From: Hyphomicrobiales bacterium
GTDB taxonomy: Bacteria; Pseudomonadota; Alphaproteobacteria; Rhizobiales; Aestuariivirgaceae
NCBI GenBank assembly: GCA_016710435.1
Contig: JADJVV010000001.1
Location: 2,688,501 to 2,752,500 of the forward strand
Reading direction: 5' to 3'
Length of the DNA stretch: 64,000 nt
Below the pieces are notes generated by a model. The model worked only from the letters and a program-made list of their open reading frames with translations. It did no database searches and had not been told where the DNA came from. Shown piece after piece: positions 49,821 through 58,711 of this stretch (position 1 is its first letter; each line of letters opens with the position of its first letter). A program made the position numbers and the translations under genes.

Positions 49821-51395
49821 TCACCGCGCAGCCCACCGGCATGTCTCAGCCCGCATCGCGGAGGCGGGGAGGGCGAGGGGGAAGCGTTCGCGCAGCAACG
49901 TCTCCCGCTCCACCTGTGGAAAATGCTGGCGGAGGATCTCCGTTACCTTGCGCCGCGCGTGATCGCGGATGCCGGGCTTTCCCGCCGCATGCCAGTCGCT
50001 GAGCGATTGCCGATCTGCCACCTGGGGATAGAGGAACTCGCTTTCCATCCGTTGCAGCGTCTGCGTGTGGCCGAGGTAGTGATTGGGGCCACGCAGGCAC
50101 ACGTCTTCCATGACCTCGTAGGACAAAGTCTCGTCCGTGACCTCAATGCCGCGCAGCGTACGTTGCGTGGCGCCGAGGATTTCGTTGTCCATCACCATGG
50201 CCTCGAAGCTCGTGGCCATCAGCGACGACATCATGCCCGCCGCCTCGTAGATCATGTTGCCTCCCGAAAGGCCGGCGAGCGCAAGCGTCAGACCCTTTTC
50301 CATGCCGGCCTGGTAGTCGAGTGCTTTGGAGTCGGTCATGCCCGCCGCCACGGACCCCGGCAGGTCGTAGAAGCGGGCAAGCTGTGCCGCACCGGCCATG
50401 AGCAGAGCTTCCTCGCCGGAACCACCCGAGAAGGCGCCCGTGCGAAGATCCGACACGAACACCCAGTTCCCGAACATCATGCGGGCACCCTTGCGGGTGA
50501 GATGAACCTGCACCAGCGCCGCCAGCGTTTCCGCCACCGATTGCACCAGCGCGCCTGCCAGTGCCGCAGGTGCGGTGGCCCCGGCTTGCGGAGCCACACA
50601 CATGTCGGAGGTGAGCCCCAATTCTGCACAGCGCACCTGCACCTCGCTGGTGTCGTGGCCAAAGCGGAGCGGTGAGACGACAGGGCAGTGGCCGATCGTG
50701 CAGATGGGCCGCCTGAGAAACGCGCCATCGCCACCGAGGGCCGCATCGAACAACCGCACGAGGTTGTCGAGATGCCGCGCCGTCGCGATGGAGAAGCCGA
50801 ACGACTTGCTGGTGCCCGCCAATCCCGCATAGGCGATGGAGAGATCATGCGAAGTGATGTCATCGATGTCGGTGGCAACGACCGTCTGACCGCAGTGGTG
50901 AATGTGTTCCAACGCGTCGGCGAGGCGGTAGAAGTCGTAGAGGTCGGTGATGGTGGACGGGCGGTGCTCGCCCGTCTCGAAGTCGATGACGCGCACGGCT
51001 TCTCCGGCGGTGGCGAAATGTACCGCATCGCCACCGATCTCCCGGTCGTGGCGTGGATCGCGGGCGAAGAGGGGAATGCGGCGGGGTGCTGCGGCAACTG
51101 CGTCCTCCACCAGTGAAGATGGAATGCGCAGCCGTCCCTCGGGAGAAAGCGTGCATCCTGCCTCCAGCGCGCGGGCGCGTGTTGCGGGGATAGGGTCTGC
51201 CATGCCGATCCGCGACAGCACCTCAAGCGCCGTGGTGTGGATGCGCTCCATGTCGTGTTCGGAAAGCGCCTTGTATTGACCTCCGGACAGGCCGGGCCAC
51301 ACGGCCTGCGACTCTCGCCCCGTAGCCCGCCGTGCCGCCACGCGCGCCGCCCGGCCTCCAGCCCGAAGGACATTCCCAAGGTGTTGATCTGCCAT
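49821..51395 (-). CDS. Trimethylamine methyltransferase (MttB) family protein
   Basis: A 524-residue protein of the MttB superfamily with a TIM-barrel-type core. Conserved pieces include ERIHTTALEVLSRIGMADPI near residue 50, IHHCGQTVVATDIDD, PICTIGHCPVVSPLRFG and CLRGPNHYLGHTQTL near the C-terminus. No in-frame TAG (pyrrolysine) was noticed, so it is the non-pyrrolysine type, members of which demethylate glycine betaine, carnitine or other quaternary amines via corrinoid proteins. No corrinoid protein gene is adjacent, so the substrate is unknown. A TetR-like palindrome lies at its promoter. Confidence 0.85.
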   Translation of the reverse strand: MADQHLGNVLRAGGRAARVAARRATGRESQAVWPGLSGGQYKALSEHDMERIHTTALEVLSRIGMADPIPATRARALEAGCTLSPEGRLRIPSSLVEDAVAAAPRRIPLFARDPRHDREIGGDAVHFATAGEAVRVIDFETGEHRPSTITDLYDFYRLADALEHIHHCGQTVVATDIDDITSHDLSIAYAGLAGTSKSFGFSIATARHLDNLVRLFDAALGGDGAFLRRPICTIGHCPVVSPLRFGHDTSEVQVRCAELGLTSDMCVAPQAGATAPAALAGALVQSVAETLAALVQVHLTRKGARMMFGNWVFVSDLRTGAFSGGSGEEALLMAGAAQLARFYDLPGSVAAGMTDSKALDYQAGMEKGLTLALAGLSGGNMIYEAAGMMSSLMATSFEAMVMDNEILGATQRTLRGIEVTDETLSYEVMEDVCLRGPNHYLGHTQTLQRMESEFLYPQVADRQSLSDWHAAGKPGIRDHARRKVTEILRQHFPQVERETLLRERFPLALPASAMRAETCRWAAR

Positions 51396-51412
51396 GGTCT
51401 TATATCTTTGAT

Positions 51413-51426
51413 TGACTGTTCAGTCA
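51413..51426. promoter_or_regulatory. TetR-like operator palindrome
   Basis: TGACTGTTCAGTCA has perfect 6-base arms, TGACTG and CAGTCA, around TT. It lies 17 bases upstream of the MttB-like start and in the 77-base gap after the DHA2 exporter gene. The TGACTG...CAGTCA form is common among TetR operators of exporter genes. No TetR gene is in the window. Confidence 0.5.
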
Positions 51427-51472
51427 GCGTATCAGGTGGAATGACCAGCGGCAAGGGCGGAGATGGCAGGGC

Positions 51473-53032
51473 TCAGTGTGGAGGTTGCCTTCCTTTTACC
51501 GGCCGTGCGCTCTCCACCGGCCCCAGCGCCCACAGAACAGGCAGCGCCAGCAGCGACGCCGCCGTGAGCAGCCACCAGCAATCGTTGATTGCGTCAGTGA
51601 GACTGGCGTTCTGGATCAGGTCCATGATACCCATCATGCTCATTGCATCATCGGGCGAGGGCAGCGTCTCCAGCGGGATGCCGAGGTGCTGCGCCGCCGC
51701 GGCTGGGTTCGATGTCATCTCCGCCATCAGTACGTCCGCGTGACTTGGACCGCGCGTGAACATCACCGTGTCCATGATGGCGATACCGATGGCGCCGCCA
51801 ATATTGCGCACCACATTGAACAGCCCCGAGGCATCGCTGACCACCGCGATCGGTTGCAGTGCCAGCGCCATGCGGATCGGTGGAAGGATGCACAGCGCCA
51901 CCGCCGCTCCGCGCACCACCTGTGCCCACCACACGTCCGCCTCGCCCGATGCCACCGTGAGCCGGGCATTGAGTGCAAGGCCCAGCGCAAACAGGATGAA
52001 GCCCGCCGCCGTGAGAAGCCGCGCATCGAACCGCCGGTCCAACCACACGCTCACTGGCGCGGCAATGATCTGCGTGAAGCCCATGGTGATTGTGATGAGG
52101 CCGATGGCGAGCGGCGTCATGCCGCCGACGAAGGCGAAGAACACAGGAAGAATATAGACGGAGGCAAACAGGATGAAGCCCAGGATGAAGCTCAGCATGC
52201 AGCCGAAGGTGAGGCTGCGGTCCCTCAAGAGGTGAAACATGATGGCGGGGGAAGTACGCCGCACCGACAGCACCAGCATGATCGCCGACGCGGCAAAGAG
52301 CGAGATCACCAGCAGCGAGAGCCAGCCATCGCGCGGTGCCTGTTTCAGCCCGACGATGAGGAAGCCCAGTGCCAGGCCGAAGGCGATGAGGGAGAGCCAA
52401 TCCAGCTCGCGCAGCAGGCGGCCCCGCGTGGTGTGACCCGGCAGCGCCAGGAAGCCCGCCGCGGCTGCAAGTGCTCCCGGCACCACGTTGATCAGGAACA
52501 GCCAGTGCCACGAATAGTGTTCGGTCAGCCAGCCACCCGTGACCGGCCCGAGCGTGGGCGCGAGCACAGCGAGAAAACCGGCTGCTGTCGTGGCCAATGT
52601 CTGTTCGAGGCTGCGCGGGAACAGCAGGAAGATGGCGGAGAACACGATGGGGATCAGCACGCCGCCCGCGAAACCCTGAATGACGCGCCAGCCCATGAGG
52701 TCCCAGAAGCCGAGGCTTGCCGCACAGCCGATGGAGGCAAGCGTGAACACGCCAAGCGCCCCCACGAAGAGCCGCTGCATGCCGAACACACGCATGAGGA
52801 GACCGATGATCGGGATGGCGATGACCTCTGCGATGAGATACGATGTCTGCACCCAGCTCATCCGGTCGGCGCCAATATCCAGCGCTTCCTCGATGGTCTT
52901 GAGTGAGGTGACGACCACCTGAATGTCCAGGATCGCCATGAACATGCCAACACACAAGGCAATGAATCCCACCCAGCGGCGGACGTGAGGCAGATGGTGA
53001 TACGTGCTGACAGCAAGAGATTCGGACGGCAT
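51473..53032 (-). CDS. DHA2 family MFS drug exporter (EmrB-like)
   Basis: A 519-residue antiporter with fourteen predicted membrane segments. Motif A follows helix 2 (IIGLLMRVFGMQRLFVGAL), motif D1 is GMFMAILDIQVV and motif C is FLAVLAPTLGPVTGGWLTEHYSWHWLF, which mark the EmrB/QacA branch. It probably exports toxic compounds with proton influx. ATG 53032 is chosen; upstream residues to 53152 are not conserved. No HlyD-type adaptor gene stands beside it, which EmrB usually has. It diverges from and overlaps the gene at 52994. Confidence 0.88.
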   Translation of the reverse strand: MPSESLAVSTYHHLPHVRRWVGFIALCVGMFMAILDIQVVVTSLKTIEEALDIGADRMSWVQTSYLIAEVIAIPIIGLLMRVFGMQRLFVGALGVFTLASIGCAASLGFWDLMGWRVIQGFAGGVLIPIVFSAIFLLFPRSLEQTLATTAAGFLAVLAPTLGPVTGGWLTEHYSWHWLFLINVVPGALAAAAGFLALPGHTTRGRLLRELDWLSLIAFGLALGFLIVGLKQAPRDGWLSLLVISLFAASAIMLVLSVRRTSPAIMFHLLRDRSLTFGCMLSFILGFILFASVYILPVFFAFVGGMTPLAIGLITITMGFTQIIAAPVSVWLDRRFDARLLTAAGFILFALGLALNARLTVASGEADVWWAQVVRGAAVALCILPPIRMALALQPIAVVSDASGLFNVVRNIGGAIGIAIMDTVMFTRGPSHADVLMAEMTSNPAAAAQHLGIPLETLPSPDDAMSMMGIMDLIQNASLTDAINDCWWLLTAASLLALPVLWALGPVESARPVKGRQPPH

Positions 53033-53299
53033 GGCCGGCACATTGGCTGCGCCGCATTGATCCTGCCAGCGCTTTTGCTGGCTGTTGAAAAGGCGCAAGC
53101 CCTGAACTGGGAAGGGCACGACGACTGGTTTCTCGACAACGCACCCTTTCATGAGTTCTTTGAAGGTGTGCCGCCGCCCAAGGTGAAGCCGCTGCCGGAC
53201 TGCGACGCCCGCCAGTCTGCCTACGAGGAGAACCGCTACGAACAGATTCCCTTGCCCGGCGTGAACTGCCGCAAGGCGTCACCGAAGACCGGAAGCTGA
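52994..53299 (+). CDS. Small exported protein of unknown function
   Basis: A 101-residue protein with a signal peptide-like segment (CAALILPALLLAVEKAQA) and a mature part LNWEGHDDWFLDNAPFHEFF, then GVPPPKVKPLPDCDARQSAY and PGVNCRKAS with two Cys. No family is recognised. Its 5' end overlaps the divergent DHA2 start by about 39 bases, so either start may be further in; GTG 52997 is another option. It directly precedes the RTX-glycosidase gene (7 bases), suggesting co-transcription and perhaps a periplasmic helper role. Confidence 0.6.
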   Translation: MVIRADSKRFGRHGRHIGCAALILPALLLAVEKAQALNWEGHDDWFLDNAPFHEFFEGVPPPKVKPLPDCDARQSAYEENRYEQIPLPGVNCRKASPKTGS

Positions 53300-53306
53300 C
53301 GCAACC

Positions 53307-55979
53307 GTGACCCTTCTCGGCTTCCACCTCCATTCCGCCCCTGGCGACATTAGCGTCAGCACGCTGCTGATGTGGCTGCACCTGATGGGTGGCAATGCGG
53401 CGCGCCTCGACACGAACTGGAGCGACTATCAGGCCCCGCCACAGCCCGCATCCTTCAACAGCGCCGCGGTTGGCCTGTCCGATGGGCGCTTCCGCGACTA
53501 TCTGATGCGGCGGGGCTACGGCTCGGCGGGCGAAAACCTGCGTCCGCCGCTCGATGGCTTGCGCGCGGCGGAACGGGACGGAGTTCGGCCCGTCTTCAAT
53601 TTCGGCATCATCCGCGATTGGGCGATGCGGCCCCGCGCGGACTTTCCGCAAACGCCGGCAGGCCAGCGCCAATGGGAGAGTGCGATTGCTGATCCAGCAT
53701 CCCCAGGCGAATTCCTCCACGACTTCATTGTCTATGCCACACGTCAGCCAGACGGATTGAAGGCCATTGCCAACGTGGCGGGCTGGCAGATGTTCAACGA
53801 AGTGGGCGGCGTCTACGGTGAACGGCCGGAACAACTGCCCCGCGACGATTATTTTCGCATCGGCGAACGCACGCTGGCGCTGGTGCATGATGCCTATGCC
53901 GCGGTGGATTGGAAGAATGCTGCCGCTGCTGCACCTCCACCCGTCATCATGCCGTCGCTCGGTGGCGCTCACGATCCACTCTTCTTCGATGCGATGTTTG
54001 ACTACCCGGTGACAGACAAGGCCGCAGCGAATGTGGAGGGAGGGCTGGCGATGGAGGCCGTGGCCCTTCATCCCTATGGCGCGCGTGTGGAGCCATGGCT
54101 CGATCCCGTCACGGACGAGGAATTGGGGGATGCCACCAAGTCCAACGGCATCTATCACCGCCTCCTGCGCCCCACTGACGACCGCCTCACGTGGCAGTCG
54201 CTGGTCACGCGCGATGTTGCACAAAGCAAGGCGCTGGGTCTGTCGTTCTTTGCCGATGCCGCCAACCCGGCCGAGGCCTGGTTCGACCGCAACAGCGAGC
54301 AGGGCATTGATCAGACGATGGCGCAACTGGCGCAGAATGGCTACGGGGCCGCGCGCTTCCATTTCACCGAATGGGGCAACCCCACCTATCGCGGCAGTGC
54401 CGCTGGAGGGGCGGAGTCCCTGTGGGATACAGCCTTCGCGGACCCGTACAAGTACGGGGTCATCACAGCAGGAAGTGTGCTGCCGCAACCGGTGGCGGAA
54501 AATCTCCAGGCCGAATCCGTTTTGCAGATGCTGGGCCTGCTCGAAAGCTGGGATGCCGTCGATACCGCCACCGTCTACGAAATGTTTGACCAGAAGGCAG
54601 GCGAATACGAAGGCGAGTTCGGATTGGCGCGTGGGCTCACGGCCACGGGGCAACCCGACTGGAAGCCGGCTGGCCTCGCCTATGCGGCCTATCTCTCCGG
54701 CAGCGAGTTTCACCGCGTTGACATTTTGGGCGGTGAAGGCAACCGCGGCGTTGACCTCCACATCGCTGCCCAAGGACCGCAAGGGGCATTCGATGAGGCG
54801 AAACGTGAGTCCGCGGCCAACGAGCTCGTGCTGTTGCGCGAAGGCGCCGACCACTTCGACGCCGGCGCCGGCGACGACATCGCCTTCGGTGGCCCCGGCA
54901 ATGATGATCTGGCAGGCGGCGACGGATACGACCGCCTCTACGGCGGCCCTGGCAACGACACGCTCTCCGGCGGAAGTGGCGCCGACAAGCTGAAGGGCGA
55001 TGCAGGCGATGACACGCTCACGGGCGGAAAGGGGGCGGATCACTTCGTCTTCGCGGCATACGGAACATCAGGCAGCGGCTTCGCAGGACACGACACGATC
55101 ACCGATTTCAATCCGGGGGAGGACCGGTTGCTGATCACGGGTGGCTATCGCATGGCCGACCTTTTCAGCAGTGCGCTTTACCCTCATCTTGCCGTAGACA
55201 CGGATGCAGGCTTGCGCCTCACCTATGCCGACAATGGCGCCACCATCCTGCTCAGGGGCGTGAAGCGCGCCGCGCTGACGCCGCTCAACTTCCACATCCT
55301 CCAGTCAGATCGCACCGTGGCCTTCGGCCTGACCCCGGATCACACGATCGAGGGCACGTCGGCGGGCGATGATTTGAAGGGCACACCGGGCGACGACCTG
55401 ATCTCCGGCGGCCGGGGCGCGGACAGAATGACGGGCGGCAATGGCAACGACACTTATGTGGTGGATGCGCCGGACGACACGGTGACCGAAACCGTGCAGG
55501 GCGGACACGACCGCATCGTCGCGCGCGTGAGCATCGCGAGGCTGCCCGACCAGGTGGAGGACGTGCTGCTTGACAGCTGGAAGCCGCTCGATGCCACGGG
55601 CAACGTGCTCGCCAATGAAATCGCGGGCAACAACAACCGTAACAGCTTGCGGGGCGAAGGCGGCGATGATTTGCTGAACGGCGGTCCCAGCCGCGATACG
55701 CTGGACGGCGGTCCCGGCAACGACATTCTTTCAGGCGGCAGCGGCAACGATGTCTTCATCGTCAACGGCAGCGAGGGTGACGATGTCATTCTTGATTTTA
55801 CCGTGGGAGACAAGCTCCGCATCATGCCCTCCACTGGTTTCAAGTCGCGAGTCGAAGTCCGCGCTGCCCTGGTGCAAAAGGGGCCTGATACCGTGCTTGT
55901 TTTTCCGGCGGGCGGGAAGCTGGTGTTACAGGCGATCACGGCTGCCGCGATCAACGACGACGCGATCGAACTGCCGTGA
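53307..55979 (+). CDS. RTX-type secreted protein with N-terminal GH-A clan glycosidase-like domain
   Basis: An 890-residue protein from GTG 53307 with no N-terminal signal. Residues 1-460 resemble a clan-A glycoside hydrolase: WQMFNEVGGVYGE (acid/base E165) and FHFTEWGNPTY (nucleophile E355), with a (beta/alpha)8-like run between. Two RTX blocks follow, about 513-580 and 685-825, built of GGxGxDxLxG nonapeptides such as GGPGNDDLAGG, which bind calcium and signal type I secretion. The target polysaccharide is unknown. Type I exporter genes are not in the window. Confidence 0.75.
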   Translation: MTLLGFHLHSAPGDISVSTLLMWLHLMGGNAARLDTNWSDYQAPPQPASFNSAAVGLSDGRFRDYLMRRGYGSAGENLRPPLDGLRAAERDGVRPVFNFGIIRDWAMRPRADFPQTPAGQRQWESAIADPASPGEFLHDFIVYATRQPDGLKAIANVAGWQMFNEVGGVYGERPEQLPRDDYFRIGERTLALVHDAYAAVDWKNAAAAAPPPVIMPSLGGAHDPLFFDAMFDYPVTDKAAANVEGGLAMEAVALHPYGARVEPWLDPVTDEELGDATKSNGIYHRLLRPTDDRLTWQSLVTRDVAQSKALGLSFFADAANPAEAWFDRNSEQGIDQTMAQLAQNGYGAARFHFTEWGNPTYRGSAAGGAESLWDTAFADPYKYGVITAGSVLPQPVAENLQAESVLQMLGLLESWDAVDTATVYEMFDQKAGEYEGEFGLARGLTATGQPDWKPAGLAYAAYLSGSEFHRVDILGGEGNRGVDLHIAAQGPQGAFDEAKRESAANELVLLREGADHFDAGAGDDIAFGGPGNDDLAGGDGYDRLYGGPGNDTLSGGSGADKLKGDAGDDTLTGGKGADHFVFAAYGTSGSGFAGHDTITDFNPGEDRLLITGGYRMADLFSSALYPHLAVDTDAGLRLTYADNGATILLRGVKRAALTPLNFHILQSDRTVAFGLTPDHTIEGTSAGDDLKGTPGDDLISGGRGADRMTGGNGNDTYVVDAPDDTVTETVQGGHDRIVARVSIARLPDQVEDVLLDSWKPLDATGNVLANEIAGNNNRNSLRGEGGDDLLNGGPSRDTLDGGPGNDILSGGSGNDVFIVNGSEGDDVILDFTVGDKLRIMPSTGFKSRVEVRAALVQKGPDTVLVFPAGGKLVLQAITAAAINDDAIELP

Positions 55980-56023
55980 GAGCCGCTTGCACCGCGCTCG
56001 GCAATTTGCTTTGAGCCCTGACC

Positions 56024-57895
56024 ATGCCCGCTTCCCAGGATCAGACCCTCTTCGACCTCCGCTGGGCGCGCAGTGAACGCGATCTCCTGTCGGCCCTGAG
56101 CGGCCTCTATGATGATGTCCCAGCCCTGGCGGAACGCCTCAGAGACTTGCTGCACCAGCGCTGGCAAGAACGGCCTGCGCCGCTGAAGGCCCTCGACCTT
56201 GCCCGCGACATCACGCCGGACTGGTTTCTCTCCGCGAAGAACATTGGCTACGTCTTGTATGTCGACCGCTTCGCTGAAACCTTGAAGGGCGTCGCGCAAA
56301 AACTTGATTACCTTGAGGAAATGGGCGCGACCTACGTCCATTTCATGCCCTGCCTCAAGCCCCGGCCCGCGCCCAACGACGGTGGCTATTCGGTGATGGA
56401 CTACCGCGCCATCGACCCGCGTCTCGGCACCATGCAGGACCTCGAAGACGTGGCCACGGCCATGCGGGCACGTGGCATGAGCCTCTGCATCGACCTTGTC
56501 CTCAATCACACCGCCAAGGAACATGCCTGGGCCGAGAAGGCCCGCAAGGGCGATCCGAGATACCAGGCCTACTACTGGATGTTCGACACCGGGGTCGAGC
56601 CTGCGGCCTACGAGGAGTCGCTCGTCGAAATCTTTCCCGCCGACGCGCCCGGCAATTTCACCTTCTATCCCGACGTCGGCAAATGGGTCTGGACCACGTT
56701 TAACGAGCATCAGTGGGATCTGAACTGGTCCAACCCGGATGTCTTCGTCGAGATTGTGGATGTGATGCTCACGCTCGCGAACCGTGGCGTGGAGGCGCTC
56801 CGTCTCGATGCCGTGGCCTTCATGTGGAAGCGCCTCGGCACCAATTGCCAGAACCAGCCCGAGGTGCACGACATTCTGCAGGCTCTCCGCGCCGCCACCC
56901 GCATTGCAGCGCCAGCACTGATCCACAAGGCGGAGGCCATCGTCGCGCCACGTGATCTGGTGCCGTATCTGGGCCAGGGCCGCCACGCAGGCCGCGAGGC
57001 CAATCTCGCCTATCACAACAATCTCATGGTGCAGTTCTGGTCGTCTCTCGCCAGCCGCAACACCACGCTGATGACCCATGTGTTGGCCACGCATTTTCCG
57101 GAGAGCTTCCGCCACGCTTGCTGGGCCACCTATATCCGCTGCCACGACGACATCGGCTGGGCCATCACCGAGGAGGATGGCGGCGCCATTCCCGGTGTTT
57201 CCGGTCCCGGCCACCGCAACTTCCTCGCGGACTTCTATGCCGGAAAATTTCCGGGTACCTTTGCACGCGGCGCCATCTTCCAGGAAAACGCGGCGACGGG
57301 CGACCGGCGGAACAGCGGCACCTTCGCCAGCCTCGCAGGGTTGGAAGCAGCGCGCGAGTCCGGCAACGCGGACGAGATGGACATGGCCGTGCAACGCATG
57401 CTCATGGGCCACGCCCTGATCTGTTCCTTCGGTGGATTGCCCTTGCTCTACATGGGCGACGAGGTCGGCCTGCTGAACGATTTGGGCTATGCGGAAGTCC
57501 CCGAGCATGCCCACGACAACCGCTGGCTCCATCGCCCGCGCATGGACTGGGCCGCTGTTGCGGCAGCGCGGTCAGGCACAGGCCCGGAGGCGCGCCTCTT
57601 CGCCGGCGTGAAGCATATCATCCGCCGCCGCAAAGCCGTGCCGCACCTCGCCGCAGATGCACCCACCCGCATCGTCAGTCTCGGCAATGATGCACTCTTC
57701 GGCTTCCTCCGCCTGTCCGATGAGGGGACGCTGCTCGGCGTCTTCAACTTCACGGAAAACTGGGTGAGTCTGTCCGGCGAACGGTTGCGCAGTCTCGGCA
57801 TCACAACCTTCCGCGATGTTCTGGGCGAAGGTGACGTGCCGCTCCATGCCGACGCGATTGCCGTGGCCCCTTACGGCCGCCTGTGGCTGGTCTGA
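56024..57895 (+). CDS. Amylosucrase-like GH13 alpha-glucan enzyme
   Basis: A 623-residue GH13 subfamily 4 protein. A helical N-terminal domain (about 1-80) precedes the barrel. Catalytic residues are visible: nucleophile D262 in ALRLDAVAF, acid/base E304 in HKAEAIV and D375 in CHDDIGW. GYVLYVDRFAETLKG and CIDLVLNHTAKEHAWA are typical of amylosucrase, which builds alpha-1,4-glucan from sucrose. Sucrose hydrolase or isomerase activity cannot be excluded. No signal peptide, so it is cytosolic or exported by other means. Confidence 0.85.
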   Translation: MPASQDQTLFDLRWARSERDLLSALSGLYDDVPALAERLRDLLHQRWQERPAPLKALDLARDITPDWFLSAKNIGYVLYVDRFAETLKGVAQKLDYLEEMGATYVHFMPCLKPRPAPNDGGYSVMDYRAIDPRLGTMQDLEDVATAMRARGMSLCIDLVLNHTAKEHAWAEKARKGDPRYQAYYWMFDTGVEPAAYEESLVEIFPADAPGNFTFYPDVGKWVWTTFNEHQWDLNWSNPDVFVEIVDVMLTLANRGVEALRLDAVAFMWKRLGTNCQNQPEVHDILQALRAATRIAAPALIHKAEAIVAPRDLVPYLGQGRHAGREANLAYHNNLMVQFWSSLASRNTTLMTHVLATHFPESFRHACWATYIRCHDDIGWAITEEDGGAIPGVSGPGHRNFLADFYAGKFPGTFARGAIFQENAATGDRRNSGTFASLAGLEAARESGNADEMDMAVQRMLMGHALICSFGGLPLLYMGDEVGLLNDLGYAEVPEHAHDNRWLHRPRMDWAAVAAARSGTGPEARLFAGVKHIIRRRKAVPHLAADAPTRIVSLGNDALFGFLRLSDEGTLLGVFNFTENWVSLSGERLRSLGITTFRDVLGEGDVPLHADAIAVAPYGRLWLV

Positions 57896-57896
57896 C

Positions 57897-58658
57897 TCAA
57901 AGCCAGTAGCGATAAACATAAACCGCCGTCATCAGCGTTCCCATGGCGATGACGAAGCGACGCAGCCAGATCACTGGCACGATCGCCAGCAGCTTGCCGC
58001 CGAGAAACCCCCCGATGAGCGCGCCAAGCAGCATCACCAGGGTCTGCGGCCAGGCGATCACACCTTGTGCGACAAAGATCACGATGGCCGCCCAGTTTGC
58101 GGCCGCACCCAGCATGTTCTTCACCGCGTTTGCGGTGCGCACGGCCCAGGCACTTGTCATGCTGAACAGCGCCATCAGCATCACGCCCATGCCAGCACCG
58201 AAATAGCCGCCGTAGATCGTGGTGGGCAGCAACGCCACCTGCCGCGCCAGCGGCGTGTCGTGGTGCGCAGAATCGGTGCGGCGCACCGCCGCCTGGATTT
58301 GTTTCGAGAAGGCGAAGATCAGCGTCGCCACGCCGATGAGCAGGGGTACGAGTGCGGTGAACACCCGGTCCGGAGTCCACAGCAGCAGCAGCGCTCCGGC
58401 AGCACCGCCAATCGCCGCAATCGCGATGTGAAGCCAAAGTGCCCCATCGAAGACCGGAAGCTGACTCCGTTCAGAGAGCACTCCGGTGAGGTTTCCGGGC
58501 GTCAGCGCCACGGAACTGGAGGCATTGGCAACCACGGGAGAAAGGCCCGCCGCCATCATCGCCGGGAAGGTGAAAAGTGTTGCGCCTCCCGCCACGGCAT
58601 TGATGGCGCCGCCCATCACGCCCACTGCGAAAAGCAACAACATGATGTCCCAGGTCAT
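57897..58658 (-). CDS. Sulfite/organosulfonate exporter TauE/SafE family protein
   Basis: A 253-residue membrane protein with about eight hydrophobic segments in two repeats. The first has GGAINAVAGGATLFTFPAMM, the second GYFGAGMGVMLMALF, both matching TauE/SafE. It may export sulfite, sulfoacetate or a similar anion. ATG 58658 (MTWDIML) is chosen; the frame also allows a TTG at 58688. It diverges from the DedA-PAP2 gene, with a small inverted repeat between, and converges on amylosucrase. Confidence 0.85.
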   Translation of the reverse strand: MTWDIMLLLFAVGVMGGAINAVAGGATLFTFPAMMAAGLSPVVANASSSVALTPGNLTGVLSERSQLPVFDGALWLHIAIAAIGGAAGALLLLWTPDRVFTALVPLLIGVATLIFAFSKQIQAAVRRTDSAHHDTPLARQVALLPTTIYGGYFGAGMGVMLMALFSMTSAWAVRTANAVKNMLGAAANWAAIVIFVAQGVIAWPQTLVMLLGALIGGFLGGKLLAIVPVIWLRRFVIAMGTLMTAVYVYRYWL

Positions 58659-58671
58659 TCGAAAGCCGTCT

Positions 58672-58688
58672 TTGATTTGTTTAATCAA
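58672..58688. promoter_or_regulatory. Inverted repeat between divergent tauE-like and DedA genes
   Basis: TTGATT (58672-58677) and AATCAA (58683-58688) are perfect 6-base arms around TGTTT in the small divergent intergenic gap. A regulatory protein could bind here to control both genes. The AT-rich sequence contrasts with the flanks. Confidence 0.35.
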
Positions 58689-58711
58689 TTCATGTCATGT
58701 AACCCCTGACC

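Noticed and set aside
51648..55043. Open frame of 1131 codons on the minus strand across the DHA2 and RTX genes
   Set aside because: It crosses two confidently assigned genes in other frames and has no domain. Its length reflects the scarcity of stop codons at high GC.
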